Shown: piece after piece, positions 7,373-14,107 of the stretch
Position numbering within the stretch: position 1 is the stretch's first letter
Layout: the number at the start of each line of letters is the position of its first letter
Assembly (NCBI GenBank): GCA_946184195.1
Contig: CAMHEP010000021.1
Span: forward strand, 1-17,655
Reading direction: 5' to 3'
DNA length: 17,655 bases
Source: an uncultured Bacteroidales bacterium
GTDB lineage: Bacteria > Bacteroidota > Bacteroidia > Bacteroidales > Paludibacteraceae
Made by a program: the position numbers and the translations under genes
Notes under the pieces: model-generated
The model's database searches: none
What the model was told of the DNA's origin: nothing
Seen by the model: the letters and a program-made list of their open reading frames with translations, nothing else

Positions 7373-7394
7373 ATAAAAAAAGTATCTTTTTTAT
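7373..7394. repeat. A/T inverted repeat between divergent promoters
   Basis: ATAAAAAA (7373-7380) and TTTTTTAT (7387-7394) are perfect 8-bp inverted arms around AGTATC. The element sits midway between the divergent rpsP and holB promoters. A-tract pairs like this could act as a shared upstream element for both, but no protein-binding site can be named. Confidence 0.45.
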
Positions 7395-7411
7395 GTAAAT
7401 CATATATTAAG

Positions 7412-7443
7412 TTTGTGTATTCAGTTTTTTTTCAGTATCTTTG
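7412..7443 (+). promoter_or_regulatory. Promoter of the holB-ricT-gldH-trmB-mrp-MATE operon
   Basis: TTTG (7412-7415), a 20-nt spacer, then TATCTTTG (7436-7443). Transcription should begin around 7449-7451, giving a short leader of about 25 nt before the holB ATG. A small dyad ATGCT-AA-AGCAT (7445-7456) covers the predicted start. No other TAnnTTTG promoter was found in the gaps of this gene run, which supports a single operon. Confidence 0.8.
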
Positions 7444-7473
7444 CATGCTAAAGCATCATAATAGATACGCCGG

Positions 7474-8583
7474 ATGCGTTTTCGTGATATCATAGGACAA
7501 GAGACCATCAAGGGTCAGTTGCGACTGTCTGTGCAGGAGGGTAAGATTCCTCATGCCCGTCTGTTATATGGTCCAACGGGTGTGGGTAAGCTTCAGCTTG
7601 CCATTGCATATGCTCAGTACATCCACTGCGATAATCGCACAGCGGAGGATAGTTGCGGCATATGTCCGAGTTGTCTTCAGTACCAAAAACTACAGCATCC
7701 GGATTTGCACTTGGTCTTCCCTATTGTGAAAGGAGAAGGAGGTGACGTTTGTGACGATTTCATCGGACCTTTTAAGGAGTTGATACTCCAACAAGGTTAT
7801 TTTGATTTAGACGATTGGTATAAGGCGATGGGAGTGGAGACTAAACAGGGGATGATATATGAAAAAGAGAGTAGCGAGATTCTGCGTAAACTATCACTCA
7901 AATCGTTTGCAGGGGGATATAAAGTGATGATTATCTGGCAGCCGGAGAAGATGAATACTGCCTGCGCCAACAAAATACTGAAACTGCTGGAGGAACCTCC
8001 CGAACAGACACTCTTCCTATTGGTTAGTGAACATCCCGACCAGCTGCTTAGCACTATTCTGAGTCGTGTACAGCAGCTCTATGTGCCTGCTATTGAAGAT
8101 TCTATGATGAAAGAGCGGTTCGGTGATGACATCGCTCACATAGCAGGTGGCAGTTATCTGGAAGCCAAGCGACTGGCAGATGCCGAGGATGTGAGGGAAC
8201 AATATCTGGCGGACTTCATGGCACTGATGCGCAACGCTTGGTCGGTAGGGCATAAAAAAGACTATGAGGCATTGCAACAACTACGGCGTTGGAGTCAGAG
8301 CATGGCAGATGCCAAAGGAAGGGAGAAACAGAAAGCTTTTCTTCAGTATGCACAGCGTCAAGTGAGGGAAAACTATATCACCAATTTCCGAGAACCGAAC
8401 ATCACGTATCAAACCGAGGCTGAGCGCACGTTCTCCCAACGTTTTGCACCTTTCATCAATGATAAAAACGTGGAGCAAATTATGGCAGAGCTTGACAAGG
8501 CAGAGCGACAAATCAGTCAGAACGGCAATGCCAAAATCATCTTCTTTGACCTCTGTCTGCAGATGATTGTATTAATAAAATAA
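7474..8583 (+). CDS. holB: DNA polymerase III subunit delta'
   Basis: A 369-residue AAA+ clamp-loader subunit. With the delta and tau/gamma subunits it opens the beta sliding clamp and loads it on primed DNA. The opening is typical (MRFRDIIGQETIKGQLRLSV). A Walker-A-like loop GPTGVGK lies at 33-39, but the usual Ser/Thr after the Lys is Leu40; delta' subunits generally do not hydrolyse ATP, so this is not evidence of damage. A four-cysteine zinc module is present: Cys52, Cys61, Cys64 and Cys67 (C-x8-C-x2-C-x2-C), the spacing known from E. coli delta'. LLEEPPEQTLFLLVSE and LSTILSRVQQL match the Walker B and sensor-1/SRC regions, with Val replacing Cys of the SRC motif. It is the first gene of the operon, starting at the first ATG after the promoter. 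Confidence 0.92.
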   Translation: MRFRDIIGQETIKGQLRLSVQEGKIPHARLLYGPTGVGKLQLAIAYAQYIHCDNRTAEDSCGICPSCLQYQKLQHPDLHLVFPIVKGEGGDVCDDFIGPFKELILQQGYFDLDDWYKAMGVETKQGMIYEKESSEILRKLSLKSFAGGYKVMIIWQPEKMNTACANKILKLLEEPPEQTLFLLVSEHPDQLLSTILSRVQQLYVPAIEDSMMKERFGDDIAHIAGGSYLEAKRLADAEDVREQYLADFMALMRNAWSVGHKKDYEALQQLRRWSQSMADAKGREKQKAFLQYAQRQVRENYITNFREPNITYQTEAERTFSQRFAPFINDKNVEQIMAELDKAERQISQNGNAKIIFFDLCLQMIVLIK

Positions 8584-8625
8584 TGAACTAAGAAGATATA
8601 GAGAACTATTGCAAAGACAAACTAT

Positions 8626-9636
8626 ATGATCAATAAATTTACACTCAATAATGAAGCCTGCGAGTACACGGTGAATAGTTGTCACCGTAACTCGGCACAT
8701 ATGCTTCCTGTGACCGATTGGCTGAGCGACATACCGCAGGATTTGCAGGAGAATGACCTGGTAGAAGTGCAGTTCAAGAACACCCGAAAAGGATACTATC
8801 ATAATATCAACCACTTAGAGCTTGGCAAAGGGAGTATGGTCATCGTCGATGCCAATCCCGGCTATGATTTGGGAGAGGTAGTGTTAACAGGCCGGTTAGT
8901 TCCCCTGCAGATGAAGAAAAACCGTATTGATACCGAGCGGTATGAGATACGTAATATTCAACGTTTGGCTGTTCAAGCTGATTTGGACAAAGCAGCAGAG
9001 GCACATGCTAAAGAACAAGCCACCATGATACAAGCGCGCCAACTCGCCAAGAGTTTGGGATTGGAGATGAAGATTGGTGATGTCGAATATCAGGGTGACG
9101 GCACGAAAGCTATCTTCTATTATATCGCTGATGGTCGCGTAGATTTTCGTCAACTCATCAAGGTTTATGCCGAGACCTTCCGCATCCGTGTAGAGATGAA
9201 ACAGATTGGTGCGCGACAAGAGGCGGGACGTATCGGAGGAACAGGTCCTTGCGGCAGAGAGTTATGTTGCTCCACATGGATGACCAATTTCTCTTCCGTA
9301 GGTACAGGAGCTGCCAGACTGCAAGGTCTATCACCCAATCCGCAGAAACTTGCCGGACAATGCGCCAAACTAAAATGCTGTCTCAACTACGAGGTTCCTA
9401 TCTACGAGGACGCGAAGAAAAATGGTATAGTCTTGGGTACTCCCGTTGTCCAGGAAGAGGAGGAACAAGACCTCGGTTTCCACAATGCTGTAGGAGAAGG
9501 TGATGTCACCCGTTTCGACAAGAAACACAGGAATAACAAAAACAAAGGCAACCGTAGCAACAACCGTGACAACCGCAACAATCAACGACATAATGAACAA
9601 AGTAAAAATAATAGGACTGATAATCACAATCAGTAG
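8626..9636 (+). CDS. ricT: PSP1 / RicT-family regulatory iron-sulfur protein
   Basis: A 336-residue PSP1-domain protein homologous to Bacillus RicT (YaaT), which with RicA and RicF forms an Fe-S-containing complex that promotes RNase Y-dependent mRNA maturation. The PSP1 core spans about residues 45-225 (VEVQFKNTRKGYYHN to MKQIGARQEAGRIGG). The cysteine signature is intact: Cys209, Cys214 and Cys215 (GPCGRELCCSTW), then Cys246, Cys251 and Cys252 (GQCAKLKCCLNYE). After about residue 300 the protein becomes a low-complexity tail of Asn, Arg, Lys, Gln and His, and this part contains the gldH start in another frame (44-nt overlap). In Bacteroidetes the partners and RNA targets are not established, so the gene symbol follows homology only. 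It lies 42 nt after holB. Confidence 0.88.
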   Translation: MINKFTLNNEACEYTVNSCHRNSAHMLPVTDWLSDIPQDLQENDLVEVQFKNTRKGYYHNINHLELGKGSMVIVDANPGYDLGEVVLTGRLVPLQMKKNRIDTERYEIRNIQRLAVQADLDKAAEAHAKEQATMIQARQLAKSLGLEMKIGDVEYQGDGTKAIFYYIADGRVDFRQLIKVYAETFRIRVEMKQIGARQEAGRIGGTGPCGRELCCSTWMTNFSSVGTGAARLQGLSPNPQKLAGQCAKLKCCLNYEVPIYEDAKKNGIVLGTPVVQEEEEQDLGFHNAVGEGDVTRFDKKHRNNKNKGNRSNNRDNRNNQRHNEQSKNNRTDNHNQ

Positions 9637-10066
9637 CATACTGGCATCCTGTCAGATGCCGCTCCATAGTGAATATCACACGATGGATACGGACGGTTGG
9701 CATCAAGATTCAGCCGTGACGTTCGATTTCGGCATAGACGATACCGATATGCATTACGATATGATTGTCCACATGAGACATACCGAACGTTTCCCTTATC
9801 AAAACATGTGGCTCTTCACGGAACTGCACACTCCCAACGATAGTATTGTCATGAGGGACACTATCGAGTTCTATCTGGCAGACGAACGCGGGGTATGGTT
9901 AGGCAACGGAGGTATGGGCAGAAAAGACATGCCCGTACTCTATATGGAGAATATCCTATTACCCGATACGGGTCTCTATCATCTGACTATTCGTCAAGGA
10001 ATGCGTGAAGAGCGCTTACGCGAGGTCACCGAAGTCGGACTGGAAATCCTGAGACACAAGCAGTAA
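9593..10066 (+). CDS. gldH: Gliding motility / type IX secretion-associated lipoprotein GldH
   Basis: A 157-residue lipoprotein. The start at 9593 is chosen because it gives a proper lipoprotein signal (MNKVKIIGLIITISSILASC, with lipobox LASC and the lipidated Cys20); an upstream in-frame ATG at 9500 would only add a Thr-rich read-out of the ricT tail. After the Cys, the pattern HTMDTDGWHQDSAVTFDFGI, MIVHMRHTERFPYQNMWLF and FYLADERGVWLGNGGMGRKD matches GldH. GldH is needed for gliding in Flavobacterium johnsoniae and is also conserved in many non-gliding Bacteroidetes, where its molecular function is unclear. It is expected at the outer membrane, facing the periplasm. It overlaps the end of ricT by 44 nt, so translation is probably coupled, and is 10 nt before trmB. 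Confidence 0.88.
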   Translation: MNKVKIIGLIITISSILASCQMPLHSEYHTMDTDGWHQDSAVTFDFGIDDTDMHYDMIVHMRHTERFPYQNMWLFTELHTPNDSIVMRDTIEFYLADERGVWLGNGGMGRKDMPVLYMENILLPDTGLYHLTIRQGMREERLREVTEVGLEILRHKQ

Positions 10067-10076
10067 GGTATGAATC

Positions 10077-10853
10077 ATGGGAAAGAATAAACTAAAGAAA
10101 TTTGCTGAGATGGAGGTCCTGCCAAACGTATTCCAATGCACAGCACGGGACGTAACAGCAGAACATCCTGTAGGTGCCATGCGCGGTCATTGGCACGATA
10201 AGTATTTTCACAACAACAGACCTATTACCTTAGAGCTGGGTTGCGGACACGGAGACTATACCACAGGTTTGGCACGTCTACACCACGAGCGCAACTATAT
10301 AGGTATAGACATCAAAGGTGCCCGGATATGGACCGGTGCCAAGGATGCTTACACCAATCACCTTGAAAATGTAGCCTTCCTACGCACTAACATCGAGTTA
10401 CTTCCTCTCTTCTTCGCAGAGGACGAAGTGGACGAGATATGGATTACCTTTCCTGACCCCCAGATGCGCAAGGCGACTAAACGCCTCACGTCCACCTTCT
10501 TTATGGAACGCTACCACCAACTACTGAAGACAGGAGGTATCATACATCTGAAGACAGACAGCCCCTTCCTCTACACCTACACGCAGGCTATGGTGACAGA
10601 AAATCATTTACCCGTCATTGCCGACACAAAAGATCTCTATTCGCCCGATTTAATCGGCAAATATCCCGAGGCTCAAACCCTGCAGACTCACTATGAGAAA
10701 CAGTGGTTAGACCGCGGCATGCAAATCAAATATATAGCTTGGCAGTTACCGATGCAACAAAAAGGAACAACCTGGCAAGAACCCGAAATAGAAATTGAAA
10801 AAGACACGTACCGTTCGTACGGCAGAAACTATGTATCCACAACAAGTCATTGA
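10077..10853 (+). CDS. trmB: tRNA (guanine-N7-)-methyltransferase
   Basis: A 258-residue class I SAM-dependent methyltransferase that makes m7G46 in the variable loop of tRNAs. SAM motif I is LELGCGHGDYT (52-62), the acidic ribose-binding residue is Asp78 in IGIDIKG, and the TrmB-specific motif FPDPQMRKATKRLTS lies at 125-139. The usual FPDPW is FPDPQ here, a form I recall from Bacteroidetes TrmB proteins. HLKTDSPFLYTYT (157-169) is the conserved TD-containing segment of the active site. The start is 10 nt after the gldH stop; another ATG at 10070 is out of frame. The 3' end overlaps the start of mrp by 23 nt, so the two are likely translationally coupled. Confidence 0.95.
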   Translation: MGKNKLKKFAEMEVLPNVFQCTARDVTAEHPVGAMRGHWHDKYFHNNRPITLELGCGHGDYTTGLARLHHERNYIGIDIKGARIWTGAKDAYTNHLENVAFLRTNIELLPLFFAEDEVDEIWITFPDPQMRKATKRLTSTFFMERYHQLLKTGGIIHLKTDSPFLYTYTQAMVTENHLPVIADTKDLYSPDLIGKYPEAQTLQTHYEKQWLDRGMQIKYIAWQLPMQQKGTTWQEPEIEIEKDTYRSYGRNYVSTTSH

Positions 10854-11880
10854 TGCACTCAAACATGTACGCTATCCCGGAACAGGCGAGGACCTGATCA
10901 GTGGCGGTATGCTGGAAGATGACATCCGTATCAGCGGTATGGAGGTCTCGTTTTCCCTCATTTTCGAAAAAGACAATGATCCTTTCCTCAAGTCGGTCAT
11001 GAAAGCTGCCGAGGTAGCCGTACAGACCTATATCGACTCCAATGCTGTCGTCCATATTCATCCCAAATATCGTAAACAGAATCTACGTCCTGAGTTCAGA
11101 GCAGAGGAGACAACCCTTATTGCTCCCCATATCATCGCTATCCATAGCGGCAAGGGAGGTGTGGGTAAATCCACTGTAGCAGCTAACCTCGCCATTGCTT
11201 TGGCTGCGAGCGGGAAACGTGTCGGACTATTAGATGCCGATATACACGGACCAAGTATGCCCAAGATGTTCCATGTGGAAGACTGCCGTCCTGTAGCTTA
11301 TACAGATGAACAGACAGGCCGGGACCTGATAGAGCCTATTGAGCAATATGGAGTGAAGATGCTATCTATCGGATTCTTCGTAAATCCTGAGAATGCAGTT
11401 ATATGGCGCGGAGGTATGGCATCCAATGCCATCAAACAGCTGATACAAGATGCTCATTGGGGAGAGTTGGATTACTTCCTCATCGACTTACCTCCCGGAA
11501 CGAGTGATATCCACCTCACACTCATCTCCACACTCCGTTTGACCGGTGCTATCGTAGTGACGACCCCACAGCCGGTAGCTTTAGCGGATGCCCGAAAAGG
11601 AGTGGATATGTTCCGCAACGAGAAAGTTAACGTGCCCGTACTCGGTATTGTGGAGAACATGTCGTGGTTCACTCCCGCTGAACTGCCCGAGAATAAATAC
11701 TATATCTTCGGCAAAGACGGTGGTAAACACTTGGCGGAGGAGTTAGGAGTGCCTCTGTTGGCACAGATACCGCTCGTACAATCCATCCGGCAGGCCGGTG
11801 ACGACGGTGAACCCATTGCCATGCAAGCAGGTCATCCTGCAGCCGGTTACTTCCATGCCTTAGCGGATGCTATACAATAA
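10831..11880 (+). CDS. mrp: Mrp/ApbC-type P-loop ATPase, iron-sulfur cluster carrier
   Basis: A 349-residue MinD-like ATPase of the Mrp/NBP35 family, which holds and transfers Fe-S clusters to client enzymes. Residues 1-78 are a MIP18/DUF59 domain (MYPQQVIDALKHVRYPGTGE). The deviant Walker A GKGGVGKS is at 107-114, followed by LLDADIHGPSMPKMF and DYFLIDLPPGTSD (Walker B). The start at 10831 is chosen over an in-frame ATG at 10795 because the protein then begins at the conserved MYPQQV of the domain; it overlaps trmB by 23 nt. The CxxC motif that follows VENMS in E. coli ApbC is absent: here the segment reads VENMSWFTPAELPENKYY. Cluster binding by the usual ligands is therefore in doubt. Confidence 0.93.
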   Translation: MYPQQVIDALKHVRYPGTGEDLISGGMLEDDIRISGMEVSFSLIFEKDNDPFLKSVMKAAEVAVQTYIDSNAVVHIHPKYRKQNLRPEFRAEETTLIAPHIIAIHSGKGGVGKSTVAANLAIALAASGKRVGLLDADIHGPSMPKMFHVEDCRPVAYTDEQTGRDLIEPIEQYGVKMLSIGFFVNPENAVIWRGGMASNAIKQLIQDAHWGELDYFLIDLPPGTSDIHLTLISTLRLTGAIVVTTPQPVALADARKGVDMFRNEKVNVPVLGIVENMSWFTPAELPENKYYIFGKDGGKHLAEELGVPLLAQIPLVQSIRQAGDDGEPIAMQAGHPAAGYFHALADAIQ

Positions 11881-11901
11881 AATCAAGTCGTCGCATAACG
11901 A

Positions 11902-13296
11902 ATGAACGCTGCTACCGAATTAGGTACTGAATCCATACGCAAACTGCTCATCAAGTATGCGCTTCCGGGCATTATAGCAATGACCGCCAGTTCGCTATAT
12001 AACATAGTGGACTCTATCTTTATCGGTCATGGTTGCGGCGCCTTAGCTTTGAGCGGATTGACTGTTGCCAAACCTTTTATGGATATATGCGCAGCGTTTG
12101 GCAGTTTCGTCGGTGTCGGTGCCAGTACCCTATTGGCTATCAAATTGGGAGAGAAGGACTACGACGCGGCTGGGAAGATATTAGGTAATGTCATCGTCCT
12201 CAATGTGCTCCTGTCAACCATCGTGATGGCAGTAGGACTCCTGTGGTTAGAGCCTATCCTATATGCCTTCGGTGCCAGCGAACAAACGATACGTTATGCT
12301 GCCGATTATATGGAGATTATCCTGTGGGGGAATATCCTGACGCATATCTATTTCGGTCTGAATAGTATGTTGCGTTCGATGGGGCATCCCCGTTCCAGCA
12401 TGATGGCTACTATCGTTGCCGTATCGGTCAATGTGGTGCTGGATCCTATCTTCATCTTTGGTTTGGATATGGGTGTACGAGGAGCTGCATTGGCTACGAT
12501 GCTGAGTCAGTCGTTGGCAGTGATATGGCAATTCTCCATTTTCTGCAATCCCAAGGAGATAGTGCATTTTCATAAGGGTATATGGCGTCTACAACGTGAC
12601 CTGACCGAGCGGTCGATGGCGATAGGCTTGTCTCCCTTTTTGATGAATCTGGCGCATTGCTTCGTCGTGATTATCATCAATAACCAATTGCACCTCTACG
12701 GGGGGGATATGGCATTGGCAAGCTATGGTATTGTGAACAGACTGGTTTTTGTCTTTGCCATGATTGTGATGGGACTCAATCAAGGTATGCAACCCATCGT
12801 TGGTTACAACTACGGAGCCAAACAATATCGGCGTATGCTCCGGGCTTTTCAGTTAACCGCCATGTGCGCCACCATCGTCATGTCGATTGTCTTTCTATTG
12901 GCAGAAGTGATGCCCGCACCCATGATACGCGTCTTCACGCATGACACCTCGCTATTGGATGCTACCATCGCTCCGATGCGTATCATTTGCTGCTCCATGT
13001 GGCTGGTTGGATTTCAGATGGTAGCCGGCAATTTCTTCACCTCTATCGGCATGGCAGCTAAGTCTATCTTCCTCAGTCTCACACGGCAGGTACTTTATCT
13101 CATCCCTTTGGCACTATTGATGCCGTTCCTCTTCACCAACCAACCCATCAATGGTGTGTGGTGGTCTATACCCGTAAGTGACACCTTGGCTGCCATCACA
13201 GCCCTCATTATGTTGCTCCTGGAGGTCAAGAAGTTCCATAGATTGATAGAAGAGCAAGACACATGGAGGCACTCGACTCCCCCGCAACCGGATTAA
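11902..13296 (+). CDS. MATE family multidrug/cation efflux transporter
   Basis: A 464-residue membrane protein with about twelve hydrophobic segments and the two-fold repeat of MATE transporters (roughly 15-175 and 240-400). It resembles the MepA/DinF side of the family: KYALPGIIAMTASSLYNIVDSIFIG near the N-terminus, and GLNQGMQPIVGYNYGAKQYRRM around residue 295, the well-conserved MATE segment. Members exchange Na+ or H+ for cationic drugs or metabolites across the inner membrane; the substrate here is unknown. It is the last gene of the holB operon, 21 nt after mrp. Its stop codon overlaps that of the convergent sirtuin gene within one TTAA. It is not a good candidate for the missing polysaccharide flippase, since Wzx proteins form a separate family. 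Confidence 0.9.
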   Translation: MNAATELGTESIRKLLIKYALPGIIAMTASSLYNIVDSIFIGHGCGALALSGLTVAKPFMDICAAFGSFVGVGASTLLAIKLGEKDYDAAGKILGNVIVLNVLLSTIVMAVGLLWLEPILYAFGASEQTIRYAADYMEIILWGNILTHIYFGLNSMLRSMGHPRSSMMATIVAVSVNVVLDPIFIFGLDMGVRGAALATMLSQSLAVIWQFSIFCNPKEIVHFHKGIWRLQRDLTERSMAIGLSPFLMNLAHCFVVIIINNQLHLYGGDMALASYGIVNRLVFVFAMIVMGLNQGMQPIVGYNYGAKQYRRMLRAFQLTAMCATIVMSIVFLLAEVMPAPMIRVFTHDTSLLDATIAPMRIICCSMWLVGFQMVAGNFFTSIGMAAKSIFLSLTRQVLYLIPLALLMPFLFTNQPINGVWWSIPVSDTLAAITALIMLLLEVKKFHRLIEEQDTWRHSTPPQPD

Positions 13297-13982
13297 CCCA
13301 GCAATTGCTCTACCAACTCCGGCACACCTACTGATGCAGGTTTGTGTATATGTGTTACCTTATCTTTCCATATACCCAACTCCGGTAGTCCCGGATCCAC
13401 CACATAAATAGGTATACCGGAAGGAGCATAATGCAACAACGAGGCTGCCGGATAGACATTGAGACTCGTCCCCACCACAATCATCATATCGGCCTTGGAT
13501 GCGACCTCGCATGCCTCGGTGAAATAGGGGACCCCTTCTCCGAAGAACACGATATACGGGCGCAGCAGGCTGCCGTCTGGATGACGGTCACCGTAGTGTT
13601 GCTCCCAGCCCTCCAAGGGCACAGTAGCCGTTTCGTTATTCTCCGAGCGCAGTTTGGTGATTTCCCCATGCAGGTGGATGACATCGGTCGAACCTGCACG
13701 CTCATGCAGATCATCGATATTCTGCGTGATGATACGCGTCCCGGGGATAGCCTGCTGCAACTTAGCCAATGCTATATGGGCAGCATTGGGGTGAGCCGAC
13801 AAGGTATCACGACGGCGAGCGTTGTAGAAGTCAACACATAGTTGCGGGTTTCTGAGCCATGCCTCATGTGTACACACATCCTCAATCCGGTATTTCTCCC
13901 ATAATCCATCCGAATCGCGGAAAGTACCCAAACCACTCTCTGCCGACACTCCGGCACCGGTAAAGATAACGATATGTTTCAT
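13293..13982 (-). CDS. cobB: NAD-dependent protein deacylase, sirtuin (CobB/SIRT5-like)
   Basis: A 229-residue sirtuin that removes acyl groups from protein lysines using NAD+. GAGVSAESG (9-17) binds NAD, with FRDSDGLW following. TQNIDDLH (86-93) and catalytic His105 in HLHGE are intact, as are VFFGE (145-149) and GTSLNVYPA (171-179). Tyr53 and Arg56 in FYNARRR form the YxxR signature of class III sirtuins, which favour negatively charged acyl groups such as succinyl and malonyl. The four zinc-ribbon cysteines normally found after HLHG are missing: 107-140 contains no Cys. The protein is therefore a zinc-less variant, slightly short for the family but otherwise complete. It has its own promoter at 14027-14058, shared in a symmetric element with tsaB, and no room for a private terminator, since its stop overlaps the MATE gene. 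Confidence 0.92.
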   Translation of the reverse strand: MKHIVIFTGAGVSAESGLGTFRDSDGLWEKYRIEDVCTHEAWLRNPQLCVDFYNARRRDTLSAHPNAAHIALAKLQQAIPGTRIITQNIDDLHERAGSTDVIHLHGEITKLRSENNETATVPLEGWEQHYGDRHPDGSLLRPYIVFFGEGVPYFTEACEVASKADMMIVVGTSLNVYPAASLLHYAPSGIPIYVVDPGLPELGIWKDKVTHIHKPASVGVPELVEQLLG

Positions 13983-14026
13983 AGGGAAAACATTTTTTTA
14001 GGGTTGATTATTATGGTTAGCAAGGG

Positions 14027-14058
14027 CAAAGATACGGAAAAATTTGCGAGTATGCAAA
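14027..14058 (-). promoter_or_regulatory. Promoter of the sirtuin gene
   Basis: On the minus strand the -7 box is TATCTTTG (14034-14027) and the -33 box is TTTG (14058-14055), with a 20-nt spacer. The leader to the sirtuin start codon is about 40 nt. It overlaps the opposite promoter for tsaB across 14043-14058. Confidence 0.8.
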
Positions 14059-14074
14059 TTTTTCCGTATCTTTG
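14043..14074 (+). promoter_or_regulatory. Promoter of tsaB-sprE
   Basis: TTTG (14043-14046), a 20-nt spacer, then TATCTTTG (14067-14074). It interleaves with the sirtuin promoter on the other strand. The predicted start of transcription lies around 14080, inside the dyad at 14075-14089. Confidence 0.82.
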
Positions 14075-14089
14075 CAGCCCAAAGGGCTG
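14075..14089 (+). promoter_or_regulatory. Palindrome at the predicted tsaB transcription start
   Basis: CAGCCC-AAA-GGGCTG is a perfect 6-bp inverted repeat with a 3-nt centre, starting one base after the -7 box. It could be an operator or a 5'-terminal RNA hairpin. It differs in sequence from the dyads at the other promoters in this window. Confidence 0.5.
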
Positions 14090-14107
14090 AAAACGCCTTA
14101 TAACATC

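Larger units (their letters stand above)
14026..14075. repeat. Perfect 22-bp inverted repeat forming a symmetric divergent promoter
   Basis: Positions 14026-14047 and 14054-14075 are exact reverse complements, separated by GAGTAT. Each arm carries a -7 box (TATCTTTG) at its outer end and a TTTG -33 box at its inner end, read on opposite strands. The two promoters therefore interleave: each uses the -7 of one arm and the -33 of the other. Confidence 0.95.

Noticed and set aside
7383..7390. TATCTTTT as a second -7 box for holB
   Set aside because: The last base does not match and there is no TTTG at the required distance upstream; the box at 7436-7443 is perfect.
7505..7595. Damaged Walker A in holB (Leu after GVGK)
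   Set aside because: Delta' subunits normally lack a working ATPase site, and the zinc module and other motifs are intact.
9500..9592. Longer start for gldH
   Set aside because: The added 31 residues are an out-of-frame read-out of the ricT tail and would bury the lipoprotein signal peptide.
10795..10830. Longer start for mrp
   Set aside because: The extra 12 residues are unlike the family, and the conserved MYPQQV begins at 10831.
11902..13296. MATE protein as the missing polysaccharide flippase
   Set aside because: Motifs are those of MepA/DinF-like MATE efflux proteins, and it sits in the housekeeping operon, not the glycan cluster.
14072..14107. Longer start for tsaB
   Set aside because: The ATG-proximal start at 14072 lies inside the -7 box; the family N-terminus begins at 14108.
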